Of a DNA stretch of 64,000 bases, positions 34,684 through 44,134 are shown piece after piece; positions within the stretch are counted from its first letter, which is position 1, and each line of letters opens with the position of its first letter. Under the pieces are notes generated by a model. The model was not told where the DNA came from, made no database searches, and was given only the letters and a program-made list of their open reading frames with translations. The DNA comes from Paenibacillus oryzisoli (GTDB taxonomy: Bacteria; Bacillota; Bacilli; Paenibacillales; NBRC-103111), in contig NZ_LYPB01000070.1 of assembly GCF_001653565.1 (NCBI RefSeq), positions 27,893-91,892 of the forward strand, read 5' to 3'. A program made the translations under genes and the position numbers.

Positions 34684-35856
34684 GGCCGCCCAAGATAAGA
34701 TGATGGCATCATCTTATCTTGGGCATTTGGCTATATTTGGGGGAAATAAAGTGATGGCGTAACGCTAAATCGTTAAATTCTGCGAAAAAATCAACTTTTG
34801 GAGCTAATAGCGTTATCGCGTAACGTTATTGTGTGGCTGATAGCCGAAATTGGCCGAATAGCGCTTTTACATAGCGTTATTTATAGTGCTATGTGGCTTC
34901 TGGTCCTAGTGTATAGGTACAAATGCGATCGGAACCTGATGCTGGTAGAAGCAGCTTGGATTGGACTAATTTTTGTTTGGCCGTCCAAGATAAGATGATG
35001 GCATCATCTAATCTTGGGCATTTGGCTATATTTGGGGGAAATAAAGTGATGGCGTAACGCTAAATCGTTAAATTCTGCGAAAAAATCAACTTTTGGAGCT
35101 AATAGCGTTATCGCGTAACGTTATTGTGTGGCTGATAGCCGAAATTGGCCGAATAGCGCTTTTACATAGCGTTATTTATAGTGCTATGTGGCTTCTGGTC
35201 CTAGTGTATAGGTACAAATGCGATCGGAACCTGATGCTGGTAGAAGCAGCTTGGATTGGACTAATTTTTGTTTGGCCGTCCAAGATAAGATGATGGCATC
35301 ATCTAATCTTGGGCATTTGGCTATATTTGGGGGAAATAAAGTGATGGCGTAACGCTAAATCGTTAAATTCTGCGAAAAAATCAACTTTTGGAGCTAATAG
35401 CGTTATCGCGTAACGTTATTGTGTGGCTGATAGCCGAAATTGGCCGAATAGCGCTTTTACATAGCGTTATTTATAGTGCTATGTGGCTTCTGGTCCTAGT
35501 GTATAGGTACAAATGCGATCGGAACCTGATGCTGGTAGAAGCAGCTTGGATTGGACTAATTTTTGTTTGGCCGTCCAAGATAAGATGATGGCATCATCTA
35601 ATCTTGGGCATTTGGCTATATTTGGGGGAAATAAAGTGATGGCGTAACGCTAAATCGTTAAATTCTGCGAAAAAATCAACTTTTGGAGCTAATAGCGTTA
35701 TCGCGTAACGTTATTGTGTGGCTGATAGCCGAAATTTGCCGAATAGCGCTTTTACATAGCGCTATTTATAGTGCTGCATGGCTTCTGGTCCTAGTATATA
35801 GGTACGAATGCGATCGGAACCTGATGCTGGTAGAAGCAGCTTGGATTGGACTAATT
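34684..35856. repeat. Four tandem copies of a 295-bp unit
   Basis: Units start near 34684, 34979, 35274 and 35569. The first three are almost identical; the fourth carries several substitutions. Each unit opens with a long palindrome; in the first copy it has perfect 17-bp arms (34688-34704 / 34708-34724) and in copies 2-4 a few mismatches. Inside are further short inverted repeats around AGCGTTA/TAACGCT. The last part of each unit (about 95 bases) is, on the minus strand, the 3' end of the nuclease-like gene at 35762-36421; only the fourth copy is continuous with the gene. Open frames inside the copies are repeats of the same sequence and not convincing genes. Confidence 0.95.
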
Positions 35857-36421
35857 CGTGAAGTAATTTTCGAGCATGCTGTCCCTTAATGCTTAGAAGA
35901 TCGCATATCTCTTGAGGCATGAAAGGTCTCTGCAAACGTATGGCGAACCGAAGAATTTCTCGCTGCTTCAACGATAGCTTCAGATCAGTAGTCATGCCGC
36001 CGCCATACAATATTCCTAATACTTGCTGAATAAGTTGCTGACAGCGTCGTGGCTTTTCTTTGATGGCATCCAGGGGGAATCGGTAGATGTGCCATCCGTC
36101 TAACATCAACTGGTTTTGTCTTTCGCGCTCATACTCAAAGCTTCGACGGGTCATGTTTTTTGCATGTGAGCTGAAATCGTCCACTTCCCAATTGATGAAA
36201 TAGGGAGGTCTGATGTAGGCGAAGTCCAAATAGAAGACACCATCTCGATAATTGGTGACTTCATACTCAGCATGCAAATAATCCAAGCTTCCGACGGCAG
36301 GCAGCCAAATGTCTTGAGCAAACAGTTTTTCATTGTGGGCATGTCCTTCATTTAAGCGACGTAGCGCTTCTCCCGTAAGATTTTTCTTTTGTCTGTCCAA
36401 CCATGATTCGTATATATCCAA
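35762..36421 (-). CDS. DUF559-like (PD-(D/E)XK-type) protein with winged-helix end
   Basis: A 219-residue protein. The middle region resembles DUF559/Vsr-type endonuclease domains: LDFAYIRPPYFINWEVDDF (acidic residues in the Asp...Glu-x-Asp pattern), then SHAKNMTRRSFEYERERQN, then GWHIYRFPLD. The C-terminal 70 residues (LKQREILRFAIRL...ARKLLHELVQSKLL) look like a winged helix for DNA binding. Its biological role is unknown. The final 30 or so codons lie within the fourth copy of the 295-bp tandem repeat, so the gene's tail has been copied three more times downstream without the rest of the gene. It is separated from the upstream acetyltransferase gene by a terminator. Confidence 0.7.
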   Translation of the reverse strand: MDIYESWLDRQKKNLTGEALRRLNEGHAHNEKLFAQDIWLPAVGSLDYLHAEYEVTNYRDGVFYLDFAYIRPPYFINWEVDDFSSHAKNMTRRSFEYERERQNQLMLDGWHIYRFPLDAIKEKPRRCQQLIQQVLGILYGGGMTTDLKLSLKQREILRFAIRLQRPFMPQEICDLLSIKGQHARKLLHELVQSKLLLPASGSDRIRTYILGPEAMQHYK

Positions 36422-36443
36422 GAATATCCCTCCTCAGCTAGGA

Positions 36444-36485
36444 ACAAAAAACACCGCGCCATCCCGAATAGGGAGGGAGCGGTGT
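36444..36485 (-). terminator. Terminator (minus strand) after GNAT gene
   Basis: On the minus strand, ACACCGC and GCGGTGT (36479-36485 / 36451-36457) bracket an inner CCCTATTCGGG-type stem and are followed by TTTTTTG. It separates the acetyltransferase gene from the DUF559-like gene. Confidence 0.7.
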
Positions 36486-36601
36486 GCTTCACACGCAATA
36501 ATATGTAATAAATACTATAGTATAAGAAGCTTTTTGTCACGATATTTGAATCGGATAGTAGATGATAAAAGATAGCGTTTTCTCGTTCTCTTGTTATATA
36601 C

Positions 36602-37588
36602 TCAACGCAGCTCACATACCATCTTATAACTTCCAGGCTCCGCTCGAAAGCCGATCAAATCACGGTTAATGTGCAACATTGGAGCATTCATGGAGTCATT
36701 GTGTGTTTTCAAATAGGGGACTCCATGGGCACGAGCAGTTTGCACACCGAGCATCTTTAAGGCTAGAGCAATTCGCCGACCCCGATATGCTGGGAGTACT
36801 CCGGTGTATTCATGATACATGGCACGTGTTTGCTCGTTCTGCTGCAGCGTTACAACACCAATAAAGCGTTCGCAATCCTTGGCGATATGGATCCATTCGG
36901 GGCGCACGCCATTCTGCGCGATACTCCACTTTTTCCATTCTTCAAACCACGGAAAGTCTCCGGAGTAGCCTGGAATATCCGGATGTGTGACCTTATATAA
37001 ATCATGCAGCTTCCTCTCACTGACTTCTCCAGGTTCATCCGCCAAAGTGATGAACTGAATGCCTGTACGTTCAGCATCTTTGATGGATTCCTCGAGTGTA
37101 CCCCCATCAAATGTTGCCAAGTCTAGAACAGATTCGAAGGAATGACGTTCCTTTACATGGTTGCGTCGTTCAGCAAAATCTAAGGACTGTTCGTCGCTCT
37201 CCTTCATATAGCCGATGAGCCGTGTGGCTTTAACTTCAAGTGCCCATTGATTAAGCACCTCATATAGTTCATTACCTATACCGTTACAACGTATTTCCGG
37301 GTCTACTACCAGGTTATAGATCAGTGCGCCAGGCTCCGTCCATGGAGCTCGCCATGCGATTGCATAGGCGACAATATGACCATGCTCGTCTTCTACAACC
37401 CATTTGGGACGATCCCATCCCATCAACTGTCCTTCTTCATTATAGTGCAGTTTTCCTGGAGGGATTTTGTCCTCGTCTTCGTTCAGCTGTTCAGCTGTTG
37501 TTGGTTCTGACCAGATCAGATTTAGGAGCGGTGCTACCGCTTTAAAGTCGTCTGGTTGCTGTAATTTTCGAATAATCCAATTGGGCAT
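36602..37588 (-). CDS. Two-domain GNAT N-acetyltransferase
   Basis: A 328-residue protein with two GNAT folds. The first (about 1-155) includes YNLVVDPEIRCNGIGNELYE, with the acetyl-CoA loop R-x-N-G-I-G. The second (about 165-328) includes YTGVLPAYRGRRIALALKML, with loop R-G-R-R-I-A, and a long arm LKTHNDSMNAPMLHINRDLGF typical of MshD-like tandem GNATs (abbreviated: THNDSMNAPMLHINRD). Both cofactor loops look intact. The substrate is unknown; it may acetylate an amine metabolite or antibiotic. It is a single gene with no obvious link to neighbours. Confidence 0.88.
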   Translation of the reverse strand: MPNWIIRKLQQPDDFKAVAPLLNLIWSEPTTAEQLNEDEDKIPPGKLHYNEEGQLMGWDRPKWVVEDEHGHIVAYAIAWRAPWTEPGALIYNLVVDPEIRCNGIGNELYEVLNQWALEVKATRLIGYMKESDEQSLDFAERRNHVKERHSFESVLDLATFDGGTLEESIKDAERTGIQFITLADEPGEVSERKLHDLYKVTHPDIPGYSGDFPWFEEWKKWSIAQNGVRPEWIHIAKDCERFIGVVTLQQNEQTRAMYHEYTGVLPAYRGRRIALALKMLGVQTARAHGVPYLKTHNDSMNAPMLHINRDLIGFRAEPGSYKMVCELR

Positions 37589-37707
37589 GTTACAACCTCC
37601 ATCAAGGCTTAGATTTCCATACTGTCATTATCTCATGCCAAGAGTCGGGTATCATGGTAAAGTCTGGATATAAGTAAAGTATCTTATCTGTATGGATTCC
37701 GTGTGCG

Positions 37708-38598
37708 TTAATCTATAAAAGTCGTATAAGCACTCATGCCTTTGAACTTATAAGGTGTGTAACCTACATGCTTCTTGAATAGTTGGCAGAAGTAGGAAAA
37801 GTTCCCCAATCCAACTCCCTCACCAATATCTTGCACGGACATATCTGTGGTTCGCAGAAGCCAGCAAGCTTGTCGAATTCGACGTGCGGTCAAATACTCG
37901 GTTATGGTACTGCCTATGGATTGATGGAAAGTGGCAGATACATGGTTCGGCGTCAAGTGAACAGCCGATGCGAGCTCTTCGAGCCGGAAAGGCTCCATAT
38001 AATGCGCCTCAATCCAAGCAAGCATTCGTTCGGCTGTGGATGAGCTTCTACCTGAAAGATGAGGCAGAGCATCCGAATTCTTCTCGGAATCGGTACGAAG
38101 CTGGTGCAAGAACGCCGTGAGGAAGAGGGTCTGCTCTTCCAGCAGTCGTTCAGGTCCTCGTTCCTTGACCAGATCCAGACGCGGCATATAGCTGCGCAAT
38201 AAGACTTCAAGCTCCGCAAGACTTTCACTCCGGAATGCCTGCGGCATTAGTGGATCCTTCCACAGCTTCATGAGGAACTCGCGCAACGTTGGAAAGGTAG
38301 AGATCGCTGCCACTAAGACAGCCGGTTCCAGTACGAATAGCGAGCGGATATAGTTATCTTGAGGTAGATTGTTGATCCGAATGCGATGTAATTGAAAGGG
38401 TCTAAAACAGAAAATAGAGCCTGGCGCCAGCTCGAGAATTTGTTGTTCTATTACGACGATTCCAGTTCCTTCATGAACGATAAGTATCTCCATTCCTTGG
38501 TGAGCATGAAAGACTTCTTCGAATGCGTGTGTTCGATCTTTGAAAAACGACAATTGCACCGGGTGCACGTTTAAGTTCATGTAATTCATCAATTTCAT
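37708..38598 (-). CDS. AraC-family regulator of the GH2/GH88 operon
   Basis: A 296-residue sugar-type regulator. An N-terminal cupin-like sensing domain (FHAHQGMEILIVHEGTG..., EVFHAHQG) is followed by two C-terminal helix-turn-helix motifs (FRLEELASAVHLTPNHVSAT and MSVQDIGEGVGLGNFSYFCQ) and the ending HVGYTPYKFKG. It is transcribed divergently from the beta-galactosidase-like GH2 gene at 38716, across 117 bases, so it probably activates GH2 and the GH88 gene behind it in response to an imported sugar. Confidence 0.92.
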   Translation of the reverse strand: MKLMNYMNLNVHPVQLSFFKDRTHAFEEVFHAHQGMEILIVHEGTGIVVIEQQILELAPGSIFCFRPFQLHRIRINNLPQDNYIRSLFVLEPAVLVAAISTFPTLREFLMKLWKDPLMPQAFRSESLAELEVLLRSYMPRLDLVKERGPERLLEEQTLFLTAFLHQLRTDSEKNSDALPHLSGRSSSTAERMLAWIEAHYMEPFRLEELASAVHLTPNHVSATFHQSIGSTITEYLTARRIRQACWLLRTTDMSVQDIGEGVGLGNFSYFCQLFKKHVGYTPYKFKGMSAYTTFID

Positions 38599-38715
38599 AA
38601 GCGATCACCTCATCGTATTCTAACAACATTTTATCATAAGAGGCATACACTTTTGTGTCCTTTTTTTTGATACGATGGAGTCAAGTGAATGCGCAACTAG
38701 GAGGAGACACGTAAC

Positions 38716-41238
38716 ATGTTGAAACAACGATTAACTGAGCAATGGGAGCATTATCGCGGATCATTGGGCGGTGTTTGGGAAGTATGGCGATCCGATAAGT
38801 TGCAAAACCATTATAACGTTCCATGGGAAATGGTGACGCTTCCACATACATACAATGGGATGGATGTGATGGATCCCGATCATAAGTATTACCAAGGTCA
38901 AGGCTGGTATCGAAACAAACTAGAAGTACATAACCCTTATCCGAAGGGGAGAACGCTGCTTCATTTTGAAGGTGCGGGACAACGCACAGATGTATATGTG
39001 TATACCGAAAAAGTAGATTCCCATCTCGGTGGTTACGACGAGTTCACGGTGGATATTACGGAGGCGATGACACGTTCGAAGGAGATTGAGCGATATGCGG
39101 GACTTATGCCGGTCGCAATTGCTTGTGATAACAGTCGAGAACTGGAGACGATCCCTTCAGATGCGAGTGATTTCAATCTCTATGGTGGTGTGTATCGTTA
39201 TTTGAATCTTGTCTATGTACCACAGATATCTTTGGCTCAGGTACATGTTGATGCGCAAGTTGCAGGGGGTTCAGCTCAACAACAAGCAGCCGGAAGCGGC
39301 AAAGTCATCGTGCGAGCTAAGTTGTACAATCCCGAACAGCTCCCAGAGGAAATTAAGCTTACCATTGTGCTGAAAGGGCAGGACGGAACCATTGCCGGTC
39401 AAAAGGAGATTACCTTACCAGCATGGCAGGGTGAGAAGGAAATCGCGGCGTTCGAGGTGGAGAATCCACGTCTATGGTCAATTGCAGACCCTTACTTGTT
39501 CGACTGCTCTGTTGAACTTGACTGTGCAGATGGCAAAACCCGAAGTACCGAACGGTTCGGCTTCCGAACGTTTGAATTTGTGAAGCAGGGGCCTTTTAAG
39601 CTGAACGGTGAGCGTCTCTTACTGCGTGGTACGCATCGGCATGAGGACCATGTAGCAGTAGGTGCAGCGATGACAGAGGAAATGCTGCGTGAAGAAATGG
39701 GGCTCATCAAGAAGATGGGCGCAAATTTCATTCGCCTTGGACACTATCAGCAATCACGAATCGTACTGGATCTATGTGATGAATTAGGGATTCTCGTTTG
39801 GGAGGAAATCCCTTGGTGCCGCGGAGGGTTAGGTGGACCAGCGTATCGTGGTCAATGCATCGATATGCTTACGGCCATGATTGAACAGCATTATAATCAC
39901 CCATCCGTGATTTTATGGGGATTAGGTAATGAGAACGATTGGGAATGCGATTTCGATCACTTTGATCAGCAGGAAATTCGTACATTCATGAAAGAGTTGC
40001 ATGATCTGTCACATGAGCTGGACCCAAGTCGATTAACGGCCATTCGTCGATGTGAATTTTGCAAGGATATTATCGATGTGTATTCGCCTTCCATTTGGGC
40101 AGGATGGTATCGTGGCGTGTATACCGAGTATGAATCAAGTTGTCAGACGGCATTTGAAACTGTAGACTCGTTCTTCCACATGGAGTGGGGAGCTGACAAT
40201 TTGCCAACTCGGCATGTGGAGAAACCGTATACGGGCTTTGCTTTTATGACCCATACGAATAATGGCGTCACGGATGAGCGTGATGGGGACTACTTATTGA
40301 CGGGTGGCGATCCTCGCGTCTCACGTGATGGCGATTGGTCAGAGACGTATTTCTGTGAAATGATTGATTGGTACTTGAAATCACAGGAGAAGATGGACTG
40401 GCTGACGGGTGCAGCACAGTGGTCTTTCAAGGATTTTGCAACACCGGTTCGGCCGGATTCTCCGATTCCCTATTTGAATATGAAAGGAATCGTCGAGCGT
40501 GATCTGACTCCGAAAGAAGCCTTCTATGTGTTCCAATCCTACTGGTCAGAGGAGCCGATGGTTCGTATTTATGGTCATACGATGCCGATTCGTTGGGGCG
40601 CGGAGGGTGAACGAAAGTTGATCAAAGTGTACTCGAACGCTGAACAAGTTGAGCTTTTCCTGAATGGCGAGAGCTTGGGTGTGAAGCAGCGCGATTCGCA
40701 AGATTTCCCATGTGCGGGTCTTCGCTGGGAAACGGAGTTGACCGCTGGTGAGTATCATCTGCGTGCAGAAGCCATCTGTAAAGGGACTGTTGTAACCGAC
40801 GAGTTGCAGTTTACGTATCAATCGGACGCGTGGGGTAATCCAGCGGAAATTCAAGTAACAACGGAAACATTAGAGGATGGACGTGTTTACTTGGAAGTTC
40901 GAGCGTTTGATGCTGAAGGCATCTATTGCCTGGACGCGGCTAATTTCGTACGATTTGGATTAGCTGGAGATGGAAAGCTGCTCGATAATCTTGGCACAAT
41001 CCGTGGCTCAAGACAAGTTCAGCTTGCTAGTGGTCGTGCGGGGATTTATATAGATCCTACAGGTGGATTGCCTGCTGGGATAACGGTTACGGATTTTGTG
41101 AGTGCAGGTGGCCCGGCTTCATCTTTAGCTTCTTTATCACAGGGGGATAGAGAAGTTCAGCGTACATATACTTCCGTTGTCAGTGCTGCATGTGAAGGTA
41201 TGCCTACGGTAACAGCAGTTATAGAAGTTGTGAAGTAA
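38716..41238 (+). CDS. GH2 glycoside hydrolase (beta-galactosidase/glucuronidase-like)
   Basis: An 840-residue cytoplasmic enzyme, no signal peptide. It has the usual GH2 order: sugar-binding jelly-roll (about 15-190, with LPHTYNGMD and GWYRNKLEV), Ig-like domain (215-300), TIM barrel (300-600) and C-terminal beta domains. The acid/base Glu is in LGNENDW; the nucleophile Glu is probably in FHMEWGADN. LLRGTHRHEDH is the characteristic entry to the barrel. GH2 includes beta-galactosidases, glucuronidases and mannosidases; motif reading does not settle which. A GH88 gene follows after 24 bases, so the pair probably strips uronic-acid-containing oligosaccharides. Confidence 0.92.
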   Translation: MLKQRLTEQWEHYRGSLGGVWEVWRSDKLQNHYNVPWEMVTLPHTYNGMDVMDPDHKYYQGQGWYRNKLEVHNPYPKGRTLLHFEGAGQRTDVYVYTEKVDSHLGGYDEFTVDITEAMTRSKEIERYAGLMPVAIACDNSRELETIPSDASDFNLYGGVYRYLNLVYVPQISLAQVHVDAQVAGGSAQQQAAGSGKVIVRAKLYNPEQLPEEIKLTIVLKGQDGTIAGQKEITLPAWQGEKEIAAFEVENPRLWSIADPYLFDCSVELDCADGKTRSTERFGFRTFEFVKQGPFKLNGERLLLRGTHRHEDHVAVGAAMTEEMLREEMGLIKKMGANFIRLGHYQQSRIVLDLCDELGILVWEEIPWCRGGLGGPAYRGQCIDMLTAMIEQHYNHPSVILWGLGNENDWECDFDHFDQQEIRTFMKELHDLSHELDPSRLTAIRRCEFCKDIIDVYSPSIWAGWYRGVYTEYESSCQTAFETVDSFFHMEWGADNLPTRHVEKPYTGFAFMTHTNNGVTDERDGDYLLTGGDPRVSRDGDWSETYFCEMIDWYLKSQEKMDWLTGAAQWSFKDFATPVRPDSPIPYLNMKGIVERDLTPKEAFYVFQSYWSEEPMVRIYGHTMPIRWGAEGERKLIKVYSNAEQVELFLNGESLGVKQRDSQDFPCAGLRWETELTAGEYHLRAEAICKGTVVTDELQFTYQSDAWGNPAEIQVTTETLEDGRVYLEVRAFDAEGIYCLDAANFVRFGLAGDGKLLDNLGTIRGSRQVQLASGRAGIYIDPTGGLPAGITVTDFVSAGGPASSLASLSQGDREVQRTYTSVVSAACEGMPTVTAVIEVVK

Positions 41239-41262
41239 ACCCACTTCGAGGAGGCGTATAAG

Positions 41263-42417
41263 ATGAGTGAACTTAAGAATACAGTAAATTGGCAGAACGC
41301 ACAGAAGCTTGGGGATATTTTGCCCGATGTATGGAACGAGCTGCAAGTGAAGGTTGACCGCATGATCGAGCAAATTGGTGGGAAATCACCGCATGTTGCC
41401 AAAGAAGACGGCGTTTATGATGATATGCGAATTGATTGGTGGACGTCAGGTTTCTGGCCGGGTATTCTATGGATTATGCATGAGATGACGGGCAAGGAGC
41501 ATTACAAAGATGCAGCTTGGGAGTGGGACGGCAAGTTCGAGCAAGCTAGCATTCGGGACAATAATTTCCATCACGATGTGGGCTTCCAGTACTTGCCGAC
41601 AGCGGTCATTAAGTATAAGTTGACAGGAGACAAAGATGGATTGCGACGGGGGCTACAGGCAGCTAATTTCCTTGCAGGCCGATTCAACATTGCTGGTAAC
41701 TTCATTCGGGCGTGGAACCAAGATAAGTTAGGTTGGTCCATTGTTGATTCCACGATGAATCTGTCGGTTCTATTCTGGGCGGCTGAGGTGACAGGGGATC
41801 CGCGTTTCGACCATATCGGAAGAGCACAGGCGGATACCGTTGTTCAGAAGTTCATCCGAGAAGATGGCTCCGTGAACCATATTTTGAGTTTCGATCCCAA
41901 GACAGGCGAGCTAATTGAATCGCTCGGCGGTCAAGGCGCCGGCCCACAATCGGCTTGGAGTCGAGGCGCAGCGTGGGCTTTGCATGGTTTGGCGAATGTG
42001 TACCGTTTCACAGGAGACACTCAGTATTTAAAAGCGGCGCAACGCGTGGCGAATTACTTCTTGGCGTGCCTGCCGGAAGATCATGTGGCACACTGGGATT
42101 TCCGTGCAGATGCAACGCTGGATAACGAGCCGAGAGATACTTCCGCTGCTTCCTGCGCAGCTTCCGGGTTGATTGAACTAGCGGCTTTCTTACCAGCCAA
42201 CGAAGGTGCCATGTATCTCCGTGCTGCGGAGCAAATGCTGCTATCGCTAACGGTGAACTACGGTACGTGGGATCAAAAGGAGCACCAAGCGATTCTGTTG
42301 GAGGGAACTGGAAATAAGCCGGCGGGACAGAACGTGAATGTATCGCTCATTTATGGCGATTACTATTACGTCGAGGCACTAGCTAAGCTGATGGGATGGA
42401 AGCAGCGGATATTCTAG
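41263..42417 (+). CDS. GH88 unsaturated glucuronyl hydrolase
   Basis: A 384-residue (alpha/alpha)6-barrel enzyme that hydrates and removes the unsaturated glucuronic acid left at the non-reducing end by polysaccharide lyases. Two catalytic aspartates are recognisable: HDVGFQY and DSTMNL, matching the Asp pair of Bacillus UGL; WSRGAAWALHGLANVYR is a family signature. No signal peptide, so it acts on imported oligosaccharides. A GAGGAGG ribosome site precedes ATG 41263, 24 bases behind the GH2 gene. It is the natural partner of the secreted PL8 lyase at 27.8 kb, since lyase products carry exactly this end group. A terminator follows. Confidence 0.94.
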   Translation: MSELKNTVNWQNAQKLGDILPDVWNELQVKVDRMIEQIGGKSPHVAKEDGVYDDMRIDWWTSGFWPGILWIMHEMTGKEHYKDAAWEWDGKFEQASIRDNNFHHDVGFQYLPTAVIKYKLTGDKDGLRRGLQAANFLAGRFNIAGNFIRAWNQDKLGWSIVDSTMNLSVLFWAAEVTGDPRFDHIGRAQADTVVQKFIREDGSVNHILSFDPKTGELIESLGGQGAGPQSAWSRGAAWALHGLANVYRFTGDTQYLKAAQRVANYFLACLPEDHVAHWDFRADATLDNEPRDTSAASCAASGLIELAAFLPANEGAMYLRAAEQMLLSLTVNYGTWDQKEHQAILLEGTGNKPAGQNVNVSLIYGDYYYVEALAKLMGWKQRIF

Positions 42418-42423
42418 GATAGT

Positions 42424-42463
42424 AAAAGGAGTTAAGCGGTGTTTTGCGCTTAGCTCCTTTTTG
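42424..42463 (+). terminator. Terminator after GH2-GH88 operon
   Basis: AAAAGGAGTTAAGCG pairs with CGCTTAGCTCCTTTT (one G-U) and ends in five T, directly after the GH88 stop codon. Confidence 0.85.
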
Positions 42464-42534
42464 TATGGAAATTAGTTTGCCTCTGCGCAGCCTTGGTGGA
42501 TGAGTTGGAAATCTCGCTGGCCGATGCTATGAGG

Positions 42535-43498
42535 GTGAAAACATCACTAAAGCCCGCCTCCACCCGAGCGAAGCCCGCCAAACACAGCATTAGTGATGAA
42601 AAACATCACTAAAGCCCGCCAAACACAGCATTAGTGATGAAAAACATCACTAATGCTCACCCGCGGCCGAGCGGAGCCCCGCCAAACACAGCAATAGTGA
42701 TGAAAACCATCACTATTGCTCGCCCGGCCGAGCGAAGCCCCGCTAAACACAGCATTAGTGATGAAAACCATCACTAATGCTCACCCGCGCCTGCGCGAAG
42801 CCCGCCAAACACAGCATTAGTGATGAAAAACATCACTAATGCTCACCCGCGGCCGAGCGGAGCCCCGCCAAACACAGCAATAGTGATGAAAACCATCACT
42901 ATTGCTCGCCCGGCCGAGCGAAGCCCCGCTAAACACAGCATTAGTGATGAAAACCATCACTAATGCTCACCCGCGCCTGCGCGAAGCCCGCCAAACACAG
43001 CATTAGTGATGAAAAACATCACTAATGCTCACCCGCGGCCGAGCGGAGCCCCGCCAAACACAGCAATAGTGATGAAAACCATCACTATTGCTCGCCCGGC
43101 CGAGCGAAGCCCCGCTAAACACAGCATTAGTGATGAAAACCATCACTAATGCTCACCCGCGCCTGCGCGAAGCCCGCCAAACACAGCATTAGTGATGAAA
43201 AACATCACTAATGCTCACCCGCGGCCGAGCGGAGCCCCGCCAAACACAGCATTAGTGATGAAAAACATCACTAATGCTCACCCGCGGCCGAGCGAAGCCC
43301 CGCCAAACACAGCATTAGTGATGAAAACCATCACTAATGCTCGCCTGCGGCCGAGCGAAGCCCCGCTAAACACAGCATTAGTGATGAAAAACATCACTAA
43401 TGCCCGCCTCCGCTCGCGCGAAGCCATGCTAAACACAGCATTAGTGATGAAAAACATCACTAATGCCCACCCGCGGCCGAGCGAAGCATCACTAATGC
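42535..43498. repeat. Array of about fifteen hairpins with GC-rich spacers (higher-order 186-bp period)
   Basis: Hairpins of 29 bases begin at 42587 (degenerate 3' arm), 42628, 42691, 42752, 42814, 42877, 42938, 43000, 43063, 43124, 43186, 43249, 43312, 43375 and 43438. Each has 12-bp arms (GCATTAGTGATG / CATCACTAATGC, or a variant) and a 5-base A-rich loop. They are separated by 32-34 bases of GC-rich sequence built on CCGCGGCCGAGCG...CCGC(C/T)AAACACA. From 42628 to 43186 three hairpin types A, B, C alternate strictly, so 42628, 42814, 43000 and 43186 are 186 bases apart. Frames within the array encode only repeated peptides on both strands and are not taken as genes. Confidence 0.95.
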
Positions 43499-43601
43499 TG
43501 ATAGGTACCCTCTCATTATCGAGGAGTGCAGATAGGATCAATCATTGAAGACGAACGAAATCCACCCTATACCTTGCAGGACGGATTTTGTATAGGATGC
43601 A

Positions 43602-44078
43602 TTATTTTATACTTGTAAAGTTGACGCCATGCTTCCTCGCTAGCGCATAGAATCCATAAACAGAAGTGACAGCAATGAAATAAGAGACGAACGTCCAACC
43701 AATCGTCCAGCCATGATTATATTCAAGTTTCCCGAGGAGATACACTATATATTCTAGGCAAGTCAAGATGAAGGAAAGTACAATTAGGACACCAAGAGGA
43801 TGTTTTTTCTTAAAATCAATCCAGTAAATGCCTACACATGCCGCCAAAGGATAGAGGCCAATGTCAAATGGGAGCGCAGAAATCGTTTCATCATCTTCAA
43901 TTTTCGGCGTAAAATCCCAAAAATCCACATGATAACCGATATCGTTAATAATAGTAGAGACGATGGCAGAGATGGGGGAAATGAGTATAGCAATGGTTGG
44001 TGCTTTTTTAAACCAAGCCAAGCCAAGTAGCCAGGGAACAACAAAACCTATCAAGATATTAAATAAAATACGGCCCAC
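43602..44078 (-). CDS. Small multi-pass membrane protein (CBO0543-like)
   Basis: A 158-residue protein with about five hydrophobic helices (ILFNILIGFVVPWLLGLAW, APTIAILISPISAIVSTII, LPFDIGLYPLAACVGIYW, LGVLIVLSFILTCLEYIV, GWTFVSYFIAVTSVYGFYA). The pattern, including the polar YHVDFWDFTP segment and internal FDIGLYP, resembles the CBO0543 family of unknown function common in spore-forming Firmicutes. It is alone on the minus strand between the hairpin array and a regulator remnant. No function can be given. Confidence 0.7.
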   Translation of the reverse strand: MGRILFNILIGFVVPWLLGLAWFKKAPTIAILISPISAIVSTIINDIGYHVDFWDFTPKIEDDETISALPFDIGLYPLAACVGIYWIDFKKKHPLGVLIVLSFILTCLEYIVYLLGKLEYNHGWTIGWTFVSYFIAVTSVYGFYALARKHGVNFTSIK

Positions 44079-44134
44079 TCCTTACTATGTATATACTATC
44101 AAGTATGACCCGTACCTCACGACTTAAAACCTCT

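Noticed and set aside
34798..35588. Three identical 66-residue hydrophobic frames and a fourth related one
   Set aside because: They are carried by the 295-bp tandem repeat and run antisense to the tail of the DUF559-like gene; no ribosome site was seen. Repetition alone explains them.
42535..43498. CRISPR-like repeat array
   Set aside because: Repeats are palindromic and the 32-34-base spacers are near-identical, not unique; no cas genes are nearby.
43192..43548. Open frames on both strands encoding repeated peptides
   Set aside because: They are translations of the hairpin array, whose unit length happens to keep a frame open; no ribosome site or protein family.
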